Below, piece after piece: positions 9,194 to 17,896 of a stretch of DNA of 64,000 nucleotides. The notes beneath the pieces were generated by a model. It was not told the origin of the DNA. It did not search any database and saw nothing but the letters and a program-made list of their open reading frames with translations. The translations under genes were made by a program, and so were the position numbers. Source of the stretch: an uncultured Alphaproteobacteria bacterium (GTDB lineage: Bacteria > Pseudomonadota > Alphaproteobacteria > Thalassobaculales > Thalassobaculaceae); NCBI GenBank assembly GCA_902629125.1, contig CACOPQ010000003.1, positions 87,789-151,788 on the forward strand, written 5' to 3'. Numbering within the stretch: the stretch's first letter is position 1; every line of letters begins with the position of its first letter.

Positions 9194-9705
9194 GATCTCA
9201 AACTAGCTAACAAGAAATAATTTTTCAAATAACTTCACTTAAAACTTCTCTTGCCAAATAAAGAAATTATATTTTTTTAGAAATTAAACTTTAATTCAAG
9301 TAAATACTAAGTTGTAGTCGATATTCAATATAGAAAAAATACTTTTATTTATATTAGTTAATACAATTTAAACGTGCAAAAACTGGCAGATAGTAATAGG
9401 AATATTGTAAATGAAGGGCTTGATTGTACACAGTTCCTAAATTTTGTATTTTTCAGCAATAAAAATCACATCAGACTAGCCATGAAAATGGAAGGATGAA
9501 ACGCAAAAGAAAAAAACCGTTATTTTTCAATAGGTTAAAAACAGTGCCTATATTTTAAGCAAAATGTAATTTTTGAGGGTATCTGCGACGATAATCAATA
9601 TCTCATCAGCTTATCCCCAGCTTTGTCCACAGCCATCGTGGATTAAAAAGCGGCTTCTTTTTTTTCTTCTGTTAAACTAAAATTCAGCATGATCAAATTC
9701 TAAAT
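9194..9705. other. AT-rich gene-free spacer with DnaA-box-like words
   Basis: This 512-base stretch lies between the folate SDR (minus) and uvrC (plus). It is strikingly AT-rich, especially 9220-9400, and no plausible gene was found in it. Three words differ by one base from the DnaA consensus TTATCCACA or TTATNCACA: TTGTACACA at 9424-9432, TTATCCCCA at 9611-9619 and TTGTCCACA at 9623-9631, the last two 12 bases apart. Genes point mostly away from it on both sides for several kb. It must also hold the promoters of both flanking genes. An origin of replication is possible but unproven. Confidence 0.3.
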
Positions 9706-11679
9706 TTGAAGCAAGAAAGAAGAGCCTTGAACACTAAATCGCACATTGATTCTGACGGAAAAGTGCAAAAAACTAATATCCAAACAGGAACGGAGTTAAT
9801 AAAATCGCAAATCCCGTCTCTGCCCCAAAAACCGGGTGTGTACCGTATGCTCGATGAAGGAGGAAACGTTCTGTATGTGGGCAAGGCAGTAAATTTGAAA
9901 AAGCGCGTCGTAAGTTACACAAAGCCGGAACGTATATCACAACGAATATTAAGGATGGTGAGCGAAACAAGAAAGCTTGAAATAATAACCACGCATACAG
10001 AAGTTGAAGCATTGTTGCTAGAAAGTAATCTGATAAAACAATTCAAACCTCGCTTTAACGTCTTGCTTCGCGATGATAAATCGTTTGCCCATATTTATAT
10101 TTCGCAAGACGATGATTGGCCGATACTGACTAAACACCGGGGGACCCAAAGGCGGCCGGGTAATTACTTCGGTCCATACGCTTCTGCAGGAGCGGTAAAC
10201 AGATCTTTAACGGCATTACAAAAAGCGTTTTTGCTAAGAAACTGCAGTGACAATGTATTCAAAAACCGAACGCGTCCATGTCTTCAGTACCAAATAAAGC
10301 GTTGTTCGGCGCCTTGTGTAGATTATGTTACACAATCCGAATATTTGGACTTGGTAAATCAGGCGCGTTCTTTTTTGTCGGGAGACAGTGTTTCAGTCCA
10401 AAAAACACTCTCTGTTCGTATGGAAGCAGCTAGTAAAAATTTAGATTACGAACGAGCAGCAATTTATCGTGACCGGATACATGCACTTACTCAAATACAA
10501 TCGAAGCAAGATATTAATGTAAAAGGTGTGAGCGACGCCGACATTATAGCTCTTCATACTGAAAAAGGATTTAGTTGTATCCAAGTTTTTTTCTTTCGAG
10601 GAGGAAGAAATCTTGGAAATAGGGCGTATTTTCCGCGTCATCACAGACTAGACGACCAAGAATCTATTCTAGAGGCCTTTTTGGGACAATTTTATGAAAA
10701 CAAGCAGGCGCCGCGGCAACTTCTCTTAAGTAATAACATTCGTAACGCTGATTTGTTGACTGAGGCGCTCTCATCGAGGTCAAGCGGTAAAGTGAAGTTG
10801 ACAATACCTGCAAGGGGGGAACTAAAGAAGCTAATTCTCCATGCCCAGGATAATGCAAAAGATGCTCTAGCTCGTAACCGCGCTACGCAAACAACGCAGT
10901 TAAGTATTCTTAAGCGTCTAGCTGAAATATTTACGCTTCCAAAAGTACCAGAAAGGATAGAGGTCTTCGATAACAGCCATATTCAAGGAACTAGTGCTGT
11001 AGGCGCTATGATCGTGGCTGGTTCAGATGGTTTTGAGAAAAATTTCTATAGAAAATTCAATATTAAAGACGCGCTTATCGAGGACCAGTATCCTCAAGCA
11101 CCTGAAAACTCAAAAGTTAAGGCCGCTCATAGAGTAAAAGCCGGTGGTGATGACTATTACATGATGCGGCAGGTATTACGACGGCGGTTCTCAAAGGTTG
11201 CCGATTCTTTGGAAAGCGGACATACGACAGTAAAACCAGATTTGGTTTTAATTGATGGTGGAGCCGGACATCTTTCAACCTCCTTGGAGGTTGCTAAAGA
11301 ACTTAACCTAGTTGACATTTGTTTTGTTGCGATTGCTAAAGGACCTGATCGCAATGCTGGTAGAGAAGTCTTTCACCAATCTGGCAAAAGTGCTTTCTCT
11401 CTCGAGCCCAACGACCCGTTATTACACTATCTTCAAAGGCTTCGAGATGAAGCTCATCGATTTGCCATAGAAAGCCATAGGGCAAGACGTTTTAAATCAC
11501 TCACACGATCAATTCTTGATGAAATTCCTGCGGTTGGACCAAAAAGAAAAAAAGAACTCCTTTTCCATTTTGGATCAGCAAGAGCCGTCGCAAGAGCTGG
11601 GCTTAGGGACTTGGAACTGGTAGACGGAATAAGTAAAAACCTGGCCAAACAGATTTATCACCATTTTCATGAAGATTAG
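9706..11679 (+). CDS. uvrC: UvrABC excision nuclease subunit C
   Basis: UvrC makes both incisions around a DNA lesion held by UvrB. The 657-residue protein has the N-terminal GIY-YIG nuclease domain for the 3' cut (GVY at 44-46, YVG at 57-59, Arg67), a UVR domain near 225-260 that binds UvrB, the RNase H-like nuclease for the 5' cut with acidic residues in VFDNSH (about 422) and LIDGGAGH (about 516), and a helix-hairpin-helix tail from about 608. The start is TTG; a second TTG at 9727 behind a purine-rich AAGAAGAG is also possible. It is the first gene of a plus-strand run with pgsA and the molybdenum cofactor genes. Confidence 0.97.
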   Translation: MKQERRALNTKSHIDSDGKVQKTNIQTGTELIKSQIPSLPQKPGVYRMLDEGGNVLYVGKAVNLKKRVVSYTKPERISQRILRMVSETRKLEIITTHTEVEALLLESNLIKQFKPRFNVLLRDDKSFAHIYISQDDDWPILTKHRGTQRRPGNYFGPYASAGAVNRSLTALQKAFLLRNCSDNVFKNRTRPCLQYQIKRCSAPCVDYVTQSEYLDLVNQARSFLSGDSVSVQKTLSVRMEAASKNLDYERAAIYRDRIHALTQIQSKQDINVKGVSDADIIALHTEKGFSCIQVFFFRGGRNLGNRAYFPRHHRLDDQESILEAFLGQFYENKQAPRQLLLSNNIRNADLLTEALSSRSSGKVKLTIPARGELKKLILHAQDNAKDALARNRATQTTQLSILKRLAEIFTLPKVPERIEVFDNSHIQGTSAVGAMIVAGSDGFEKNFYRKFNIKDALIEDQYPQAPENSKVKAAHRVKAGGDDYYMMRQVLRRRFSKVADSLESGHTTVKPDLVLIDGGAGHLSTSLEVAKELNLVDICFVAIAKGPDRNAGREVFHQSGKSAFSLEPNDPLLHYLQRLRDEAHRFAIESHRARRFKSLTRSILDEIPAVGPKRKKELLFHFGSARAVARAGLRDLELVDGISKNLAKQIYHHFHED

Positions 11680-11751
11680 AACGCAAGAACAATTGTTACG
11701 AAAATTAAGGAAACTATTTCGTCCAAAAAAGTTTCAGCTTAAGATGGTGAG

Positions 11752-12333
11752 ATGAAAAGTCTGCCAAACATTCTTACAATGACGCGAATAGCAGTTATAC
11801 CTCTGCTGATAGGATTTATTTGGATTGGTAGTCCGGGCTTAAGGTGGGCTGCCCTAGCGGTTTATAGCTTTGCTTGCTTGACAGATTATTTGGATGGATA
11901 TCTTGCTAGGTATCTCAATCACCAAACTGCGATTGGACGCCTTTTTGACCCTATTGCCGATAAGTTGTTAGTGGGGGCCTGTTTATTAGAACTGTGCGCG
12001 TTTGACTACATTACTGGGTGGACCGTGCTTCCTGCGTTGGTTATTCTGCTAAGGGAGATCTTGGTTTCAGGACTAAGAGAGTATTTAGCAGAAATAAGAG
12101 TTGGTTTGCCAGTCAGTAAACTTGCCAAGTGGAAAACCAGCTTGCAAATGGTTTCTATTGGTTTTCTCATTATTGGTGACGCGGGTCCGAGCTACATCCC
12201 GGCTTTATCAATAGGCGAGGTTTGTCTCTGGATTGCAGCACTCCTTACCATTTGGACTGGTTATGACTACCTCAGGTCCGGGTTATTACACCTTACTTCT
12301 GAAAGTCCTAGAAAGAAGATAGTAGAAGATTAA
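11752..12333 (+). CDS. pgsA: CDP-diacylglycerol--glycerol-3-phosphate 3-phosphatidyltransferase
   Basis: PgsA makes phosphatidylglycerophosphate, the committed step to phosphatidylglycerol and cardiolipin, in the inner membrane. The 193-residue protein has several hydrophobic helices and the CDP-alcohol phosphotransferase signature D-x2-DG-x2-AR-...-D-x3-D: Asp45, Asp48, Gly49, Ala52, Arg53, Asp66 and Asp70. GGTGAG precedes the ATG. It follows uvrC by 72 bases; uvrC-pgsA adjacency is common in Proteobacteria. Confidence 0.95.
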   Translation: MKSLPNILTMTRIAVIPLLIGFIWIGSPGLRWAALAVYSFACLTDYLDGYLARYLNHQTAIGRLFDPIADKLLVGACLLELCAFDYITGWTVLPALVILLREILVSGLREYLAEIRVGLPVSKLAKWKTSLQMVSIGFLIIGDAGPSYIPALSIGEVCLWIAALLTIWTGYDYLRSGLLHLTSESPRKKIVED

Positions 12334-12375
12334 ATTTTACTTAATACTCAAGTTTAAATTCATAAGAACACAGCG

Positions 12376-12879
12376 ATGCAGAAATTTGGTATAGCGGGTT
12401 GGCAAAATAGCGGAAAAACAACACTTGTAAAAAACCTCATTCCGACTTTTGCCAAAAAAGGATTAACGGTTTCTACAATTAAGCATGCACATCATAATTT
12501 CGATATAGACAAACCAGGAAAAGACTCGTATGAGCATCGGCGAGCTGGAGCTCAGGAAGTGCTTATATCCTCGCAACGTCGATGGGCTCTAATTCATGAA
12601 CAAGATGACCAAAACGAAACAAACTTGCATGAATTATTAAGTAAATTACAACCAGTAGATCTTGTTCTTATAGAAGGGTTTAAAAAGGAAAATCACAGCA
12701 AATTGGAAGTACATCGTGGTAAGCTTGGAAAAGAGTTGATTTGTCAAACTGACCCAAAAATATGTATGGTAGTAAGCGATGTAAAACTTTCCGGTCTCGA
12801 TGTTCCGGTATTTGATACAAGCGATTACAACGCGATATCCGAATTTATAATTGAATATTTGAAACTAAAAGTGACTTAA
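12376..12879 (+). CDS. mobB: Molybdopterin-guanine dinucleotide biosynthesis protein B
   Basis: MobB is a small GTPase that helps MobA attach GMP to molybdopterin. The 167-residue protein begins with the Walker A motif GWQNSGKTT (residues 8-16) and shows the family features KHAHH after strand two, the RRAGA segment and LVLIEGFKKE as Walker B region. It opens the molybdenum cofactor block mobB-moeA-moaD-moaE; moeA begins 3 bases after its stop. mobA, moaA, moaB and moaC are not in the window. Confidence 0.93.
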   Translation: MQKFGIAGWQNSGKTTLVKNLIPTFAKKGLTVSTIKHAHHNFDIDKPGKDSYEHRRAGAQEVLISSQRRWALIHEQDDQNETNLHELLSKLQPVDLVLIEGFKKENHSKLEVHRGKLGKELICQTDPKICMVVSDVKLSGLDVPVFDTSDYNAISEFIIEYLKLKVT

Positions 12880-12882
12880 AAT

Positions 12883-14154
12883 ATGGTCCAATTAACAAGT
12901 GATTGTTTTGCTTTTGGCGGTAAGCTAACCCGAATAGACGCGGCTTTAGCCACTATATTGGATAGTCTTTTAATAAAAAAAGATACTGAAGAAATCGCAC
13001 TCAACAGAGCGTTGAATAAAATTCTGGCGGAGGATGTTACTGCTTCGGAAAATGTACCGGCAGACAATAACTCTGCAGTCGATGGTTACTCGATTTTCTT
13101 CGATGATCTCAATAAAACGGGAAGCACGGAATTGCCGATAGCGGGAAAAGCTGCTGCTGGCAGACCGCTTAAATGTCTGCAAAAAAGAGGGGAGGCAGTC
13201 AGAATTTTCACAGGCGCGGTGATGCCGAATGGCCCAGACGCAGAAAACCCTGATACCGTCCTTATGCAAGAGGACTGCCAACTTGAAAACGGAAAAGTAA
13301 TAATTCCGCCTGGAATAAAACGTGGATCAAACAGGCGGTTATCGGGAGAGGATATAGCCGCAGGCACGCGCGTTCTAAAAGCAGGAACGCGATTAAGACC
13401 GCAGGATATTGGATTGGCTGCGGCTACAGGTAAAGTTTCGTTGAGTGTTCGAAAACCACTTCGTGTAGCTGTATTTTCTACAGGCGATGAGGTGCTGGAT
13501 CCTGGTGAAGAGCTCGCAAGAGGCAAAATCTACGACTCCAATCGCTTTACTCTACTGAATTTACTTACGGCGCTTGGATGTGAAGTGGACGATATAGGTA
13601 TTATCCCTGACAATCCTGCTCTCATAGAAAAAGCGGTAGCATCATCAACCCAACAGAAAGATTTGATAATCACCTCAGGAGGGGTGTCAACTGGTGAGGA
13701 AGATCATGTAAAAAATTTTATTGAAAAGACAGGCGAACTTTTATTTTGGAGGCTAGCTATCAAACCAGGGAGGCCTGTTGCTCTTGGTCGATTTAAGGAA
13801 ACGTTTTTTATCGGGTTACCCGGAAATCCGGTTGCAGCGATGGTAACCTTTCTTAAAATCGCTCGCCCAATAATTCTTCACCTTTCTGGCGCTAGAAACA
13901 TCTATCCACAACCGTTTATTGGTCGAGCAGATTTTGAATATGCTAAAAAACCAGACCGAAAAGAGTTCGTCAGGGTAAAGGTACGTGAAGATAAAACGGA
14001 AGGGCTAGTTTTTCGTAAGTACGGAAAAGAGGGAGCGGGAATACTTTCGTCATTAGTTTTTGCTGATGGCTTGGTCGAATTACCTGAGGAGGTAACAAGA
14101 ATTAGGAAAGGGGACACTGTGAAGTATTTTCCATTTAGCGAGTTTGGGATATGA
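12883..14154 (+). CDS. moeA: Molybdopterin molybdenumtransferase
   Basis: MoeA inserts molybdate into adenylated molybdopterin. The 423-residue protein shows the family landmarks: PADNNSAVDGY near residue 65, the SGEDIAAGT segment in domain III, the STGDEVLDPGE strand, TSGGVSTGEEDH of the MoCF-binding (MogA-like) domain, and KPGRPVALG followed by GLPGNPVAAMV. The length is normal (about 400-420). It overlaps moaD by 4 bases (ATGA), a sign of translational coupling. Confidence 0.96.
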   Translation: MVQLTSDCFAFGGKLTRIDAALATILDSLLIKKDTEEIALNRALNKILAEDVTASENVPADNNSAVDGYSIFFDDLNKTGSTELPIAGKAAAGRPLKCLQKRGEAVRIFTGAVMPNGPDAENPDTVLMQEDCQLENGKVIIPPGIKRGSNRRLSGEDIAAGTRVLKAGTRLRPQDIGLAAATGKVSLSVRKPLRVAVFSTGDEVLDPGEELARGKIYDSNRFTLLNLLTALGCEVDDIGIIPDNPALIEKAVASSTQQKDLIITSGGVSTGEEDHVKNFIEKTGELLFWRLAIKPGRPVALGRFKETFFIGLPGNPVAAMVTFLKIARPIILHLSGARNIYPQPFIGRADFEYAKKPDRKEFVRVKVREDKTEGLVFRKYGKEGAGILSSLVFADGLVELPEEVTRIRKGDTVKYFPFSEFGI

Positions 14155-14402
14155 AACTTCTTTATTTCGCTTGGGTCAGGACAAATCTAGGCGTCTCAGA
14201 GGAGTCAGTTGATGTTCCATCTGGAATAAATGATGTAAGGACTCTTTTGAATTGGCTGATTAATCGAGGTGAAAGCTACAAAGCTGCTTTTAGTGATCCG
14301 AGCCTCATTCGCGTTGCGGTAAACCAGGAGTATGTTGATCTAGATCATGCAATCACTGCAGGCGATGAGATTGCCTTTTTCCCGCCGGTGACTGGAGGTT
14401 AA
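14151..14402 (+). CDS. moaD: Molybdopterin synthase sulfur carrier subunit
   Basis: MoaD is the ubiquitin-like small subunit of molybdopterin synthase. Its C-terminal glycine carries the sulfur as a thiocarboxylate. The 83-residue protein ends in the required Gly-Gly (residues 82-83, PPVTGG). It overlaps moeA by 4 bases and is followed 4 bases later by moaE, its partner subunit, so equal expression by coupling is likely. Confidence 0.95.
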   Translation: MKLLYFAWVRTNLGVSEESVDVPSGINDVRTLLNWLINRGESYKAAFSDPSLIRVAVNQEYVDLDHAITAGDEIAFFPPVTGG

Positions 14403-14406
14403 TGTT

Positions 14407-14859
14407 TTGATAAGGGTGCAACAAGAAGATTTCGACATGGGAATGGAGTTGGCAAAACTCACAAAAAACAATTACAAAATAGGGGGCCTGACTTCGTTTG
14501 TTGGGCTTGTCCGCGATATCACTGCACCGGAAAAAATCTCGTCTATGACGCTTGAACACTATCCTGGGATGACGGAAAAACAACTTGAACATATTGATTC
14601 CATTGCGCATCAAAGGTGGCATCTTGAAGCCAGTCTTATTATCCATAGATATGGAAAATTAGATTTAGGCGATCAAATTGTTTTAGTTGCATGTGCTTCA
14701 GCGCACCGCGAGGAGGCATTTGAAGCATGCCATTTTTTAATAGACTGGTTAAAGACTAAAGCACCATTTTGGAAGTTAGAAGAAACAGCGTCAGGCTCTA
14801 AGTGGGTTGAAGCTATTCATGCAGATAAAGATGCGGCTGATCGCTGGTCCTCTGAGTGA
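14407..14859 (+). CDS. moaE: Molybdopterin synthase catalytic subunit
   Basis: MoaE adds sulfur from MoaD to precursor Z to form molybdopterin. The 150-residue protein has the family segments VGLVRD, LEHYPGMTEKQL, HRYGKLDLGD, and KTKAPFWKLE with the catalytic lysines. The start is TTG at 14407; the earlier ATG at 14402 leads straight to a stop, and a GTG three codons in is an alternative. It ends the molybdenum cofactor run and converges with fmt with a 12-base gap. Confidence 0.95.
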   Translation: MIRVQQEDFDMGMELAKLTKNNYKIGGLTSFVGLVRDITAPEKISSMTLEHYPGMTEKQLEHIDSIAHQRWHLEASLIIHRYGKLDLGDQIVLVACASAHREEAFEACHFLIDWLKTKAPFWKLEETASGSKWVEAIHADKDAADRWSSE

Positions 14860-14871
14860 AGTAGAGTGTTG

Positions 14872-15816
14872 CTAAGATAACCTAGTTCCCTTAGAAATTG
14901 GACTGCCATTTAGATATTCAGTGGTGCACATCACTTTTCTTCCCTGCTTTTGTAAACGTAGTAACCGAAGACAATCTTGACCGCACGAAATGGTAAGATT
15001 GTTATCAACAGTCTCCCCAGGCGGGGATATTGGCTTCGAAGTTGGGATTACCTCCGTTTCAAAAATTTTTACTCTTGAACCATCGATTTCCGTCCAAGCG
15101 CCAGGCCAGGGGTATAGAGCCCTAACTAACTTTTCAATCTCCTGAGCGGACTTATTCCAATCTATATGCCCGTCATCACGGGAGAGTTTACTTGCATACG
15201 AGGCGCCCGACACGGGCTGCCCTATTGCCTTCAGGGCGCCGGTATCAATTCCATTAAGTGCGGTGTTTATTATGTCTGCACCAAGATTGGCCAGTATTTG
15301 ATGTAAGGTTTCCCCAGTGGTTTGGCCCGTGATCTCTATTTCGCTAGTTTTAAACATAGGGCCAGTATCTAATTGCTCGTCCATCTGCATAATAGTAATC
15401 CCAGTCTTAGCATCACCAGCCATTAAAGCGCGTTGTATCGGAGCTGCTCCTCTCCAACGAGGAAGTATTGAGGCATGTATGTTGATGCAACCAAGACGTG
15501 GTGCTTCAAGAAATGTCTTTGGTAAAATAAGGCCATATGCCACAACAATCGCTGCATCTAACTTAAGTCTCTTAAAATATTGCTGCTCCGCATCATTTTT
15601 TAAACTCTTGGGTGTTTTGACAGTAAGCCCGTTCAACTCCGCCAAATAATGCACCGGAGAGATTTTATCTTTTTTCCCCCTGCCGGCTGGACGCGGTGGC
15701 TGGGTATAAACAGCGAGGATATCGTGGCCGAAAGATATGAGAGATTGAAGTGTCGGTACGGAAAATTCTGGTGTTCCCATAAATGCTAGTCTTAGTTTTC
15801 TATTATTATTCGACAT
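14872..15816 (-). CDS. fmt: Methionyl-tRNA formyltransferase
   Basis: Fmt formylates the initiator Met-tRNA using 10-formyl-tetrahydrofolate. The 314-residue protein has the formyl-transferase core with Asn112 and His114 in INIHASILPRWRGAAP, Asp150 in MDEQLDTGP, and a C-terminal tRNA-binding domain with the WPGAWT segment. The ATG is preceded by AAGG. It lies 18 bases after def on the same strand; def-fmt is a standard pair, the first enzyme removing the formyl group this one adds. Confidence 0.97.
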   Translation of the reverse strand: MSNNNRKLRLAFMGTPEFSVPTLQSLISFGHDILAVYTQPPRPAGRGKKDKISPVHYLAELNGLTVKTPKSLKNDAEQQYFKRLKLDAAIVVAYGLILPKTFLEAPRLGCINIHASILPRWRGAAPIQRALMAGDAKTGITIMQMDEQLDTGPMFKTSEIEITGQTTGETLHQILANLGADIINTALNGIDTGALKAIGQPVSGASYASKLSRDDGHIDWNKSAQEIEKLVRALYPWPGAWTEIDGSRVKIFETEVIPTSKPISPPGETVDNNLTISCGQDCLRLLRLQKQGRKVMCTTEYLNGSPISKGTRLS

Positions 15817-15834
15817 GAGCCTTTATTGAAAATC

Positions 15835-16350
15835 CTAATGAACTTGTTCTTTTTTTGCCTTGATCATTTTTTTCAGTATCATATTGCGCTTAAGTGAAGA
15901 AAGGTGATCCACAAAAAGAATACCATTTAAATGATCTATCTCATGTTGAATACAAACTGATAGTAAACCATCGACGTCTATAGTCTGTTGTTTATTTCTT
16001 TCATCGGTATATCTAACTCTTGCCCTGGCTGGCCTTGTAATTTCAGCATAAAATCCAGGGAGAGAAAGACAACCCTCCTCTTCTGTAGTAAGTTCCTTTG
16101 ATACAGAAACCAATTCTGGGTTAATCATACGGTATGGGTTAGGGGCTTCGTTTTTAGCTGAACAGTCGATCACGATAATTCTCTGTTTCACACCCACTTG
16201 TGGTGCGGCAAGACCAATCCCGGGTGCTTGATACATAGTTTCTAACATGTCTTCCATGAGACTAAGAATATTATCATCTATTACACTTACTTTCGTGCAC
16301 TTAGTTTTAAGCACGGGATCTGGAGCCCAAACTATTGGCATAACGGCCAT
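15835..16350 (-). CDS. def: Peptide deformylase
   Basis: Def removes the formyl group from new proteins. The 171-residue metalloenzyme has all three motifs: GIGLAAPQ (residues 44-51), EEGCLS with metal ligand Cys94, and QHEIDH with His136, catalytic Glu137 and His140. AGAGGT precedes the ATG. It is the first gene of the def-fmt pair and is divergent from rmuC across a 146-base spacer. Confidence 0.97.
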   Translation of the reverse strand: MAVMPIVWAPDPVLKTKCTKVSVIDDNILSLMEDMLETMYQAPGIGLAAPQVGVKQRIIVIDCSAKNEAPNPYRMINPELVSVSKELTTEEEGCLSLPGFYAEITRPARARVRYTDERNKQQTIDVDGLLSVCIQHEIDHLNGILFVDHLSSLKRNMILKKMIKAKKEQVH

Positions 16351-16496
16351 ACTATTACCTCTTAAATTTGCACAAAAAATAGGTACGCCATGAGAAGTTA
16401 AGCGTCAAGTAATAGCCAAAAGTAGGCTCTCTAGACGCTTGATCATCTACAATATATTGTTGTGATTGTAACAAATATTCTAGTTGGATACTTTTT

Positions 16497-17699
16497 GTGA
16501 GTTTAGATTTATATACAACAATAGTACTGATTCTTTCTTTATTCGTAATATTAGTATTTGTAGTTGTCAGGAATGGGGCCTCTACCAGACAAGTGATTAG
16601 AGAGCTCCAGGAGACCCGAATCTCGACAAAAGATACAACCGATAAGTTAGCCATCACTCAAGGGGAGTTGGCGGGACGCCTAAACCAATTATCAGAAACC
16701 CAGACAACAAATCAAAACAGATTAGTTGATTTGATGCAGTCCCAAGAACGAGCAGTTAGTAAAAAACTTGAAGAGCGATTAGCGGATCTTGGGCAGCGAT
16801 TTGGCGAAGGGATGGAAAAATCTCGCGTCAGTCAACAAACAAGTCTCGGTGAACTTAAGGAACGATTAGTAAGAATAGATGCTGCACAAAAAAACATAGA
16901 AGAATTGTCTAGTCAGGTGGTTGGACTTCAGGATATTCTCTCTAATAAACAAGCTCGTGGTGCTTTTGGTGAAGTGCAACTTGCAGATCTAGTAAAATCA
17001 ATTATGCCGCCAAATTTTTATAGCTTCCAAGCTGCTTTATCAGGGGACAGAAGGGTCGATTGCTTATTAAATTTACCCTACCCGCCTGGACCGATAGCCA
17101 TAGATGCAAAGTTTCCGTTGGAGTCGTATCGGTTACTCGTAGACGCTGAGAGTGATCGTGATAGAAATCAAGCAAGAAAATCACTTGCCACAGACATTTT
17201 GAAGCATGTCAGTGATATATCAGACAAGTATATTGTCCCCGGGGAAACAGCTGAATCTGCTTTATTATTTTTACCATCTGAAGCTGTCTATGCGGAGCTT
17301 CATGCAAATTTACCAGAGGTAGTTGAGAAGTCATGGAAGTCTAAGGTATGGGTCGTGTCGCCAACCACATTAATGGCAACGTTGAATACCATAAGAGCTA
17401 TTTTGAAAGACTCACAGATGAGGGAGCAAGCTCATGTTATTCAGCGAGAAATAATGGTGCTTTTGCAAGACGTAGGACGATTAGATGGTCGGGTAGGAAA
17501 GTTGGAGAATCATTTCCGGCAAGCGGAGGATGATTTGAGGCAAATACGAGTTTCTACCGAAAAGATTACAAAACGTGGCAATAAAATAGAGGAAATTGAG
17601 CTGGAGGTAGAGGCAAACCAGCCCGGCATCGTAAAGGAGGGCAGTAAATCCGCTGATACTTCTTATCCGAGCTTAAACCTGCAAAAAAAATTAGAATAG
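16497..17699 (+). CDS. rmuC: DNA recombination protein RmuC
   Basis: RmuC-family proteins limit DNA inversions at short inverted repeats and resemble nucleases, but their biochemical role is not settled. The 400-residue protein has an N-terminal membrane anchor (about 7-24), a long coiled coil (about 30-140), the RmuC core (about 150-350) with FGEVQLADLV and AIDAKFPLE, and a variable tail. The start is GTG with GGA upstream. Its location divergent from def is common in Alphaproteobacteria. The catabolic island begins downstream. Confidence 0.93.
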   Translation: MSLDLYTTIVLILSLFVILVFVVVRNGASTRQVIRELQETRISTKDTTDKLAITQGELAGRLNQLSETQTTNQNRLVDLMQSQERAVSKKLEERLADLGQRFGEGMEKSRVSQQTSLGELKERLVRIDAAQKNIEELSSQVVGLQDILSNKQARGAFGEVQLADLVKSIMPPNFYSFQAALSGDRRVDCLLNLPYPPGPIAIDAKFPLESYRLLVDAESDRDRNQARKSLATDILKHVSDISDKYIVPGETAESALLFLPSEAVYAELHANLPEVVEKSWKSKVWVVSPTTLMATLNTIRAILKDSQMREQAHVIQREIMVLLQDVGRLDGRVGKLENHFRQAEDDLRQIRVSTEKITKRGNKIEEIELEVEANQPGIVKEGSKSADTSYPSLNLQKKLE

Positions 17700-17883
17700 G
17701 TTGCTAAATTTATAATCGAGAAAAAAGTTTATAGATGCAAAATGTGGTGGGTTTTTTGACTACCTTTCAATATAGTCTTGATCAGGATTTTGATGTTTCA
17801 ATAGAGGATTAACCTATTTAATACTCTTAATTGACGTCGTGGCCGCATCAGCTTACTTTAGAGCGGTAAAATGACTTGGTTTT

Positions 17884-17891
17884 AAGGAGGT
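17884..17891 (+). promoter_or_regulatory. Strong ribosome binding site for the MmgE/PrpD gene
   Basis: The sequence AAGGAGGT lies 5 bases before the ATG at 17897-17899. It matches the anti-Shine-Dalgarno almost perfectly and decides the start: the frame is open seven codons further upstream, but that part would include this site. Confidence 0.85.
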
Positions 17892-17896
17892 GTAAA

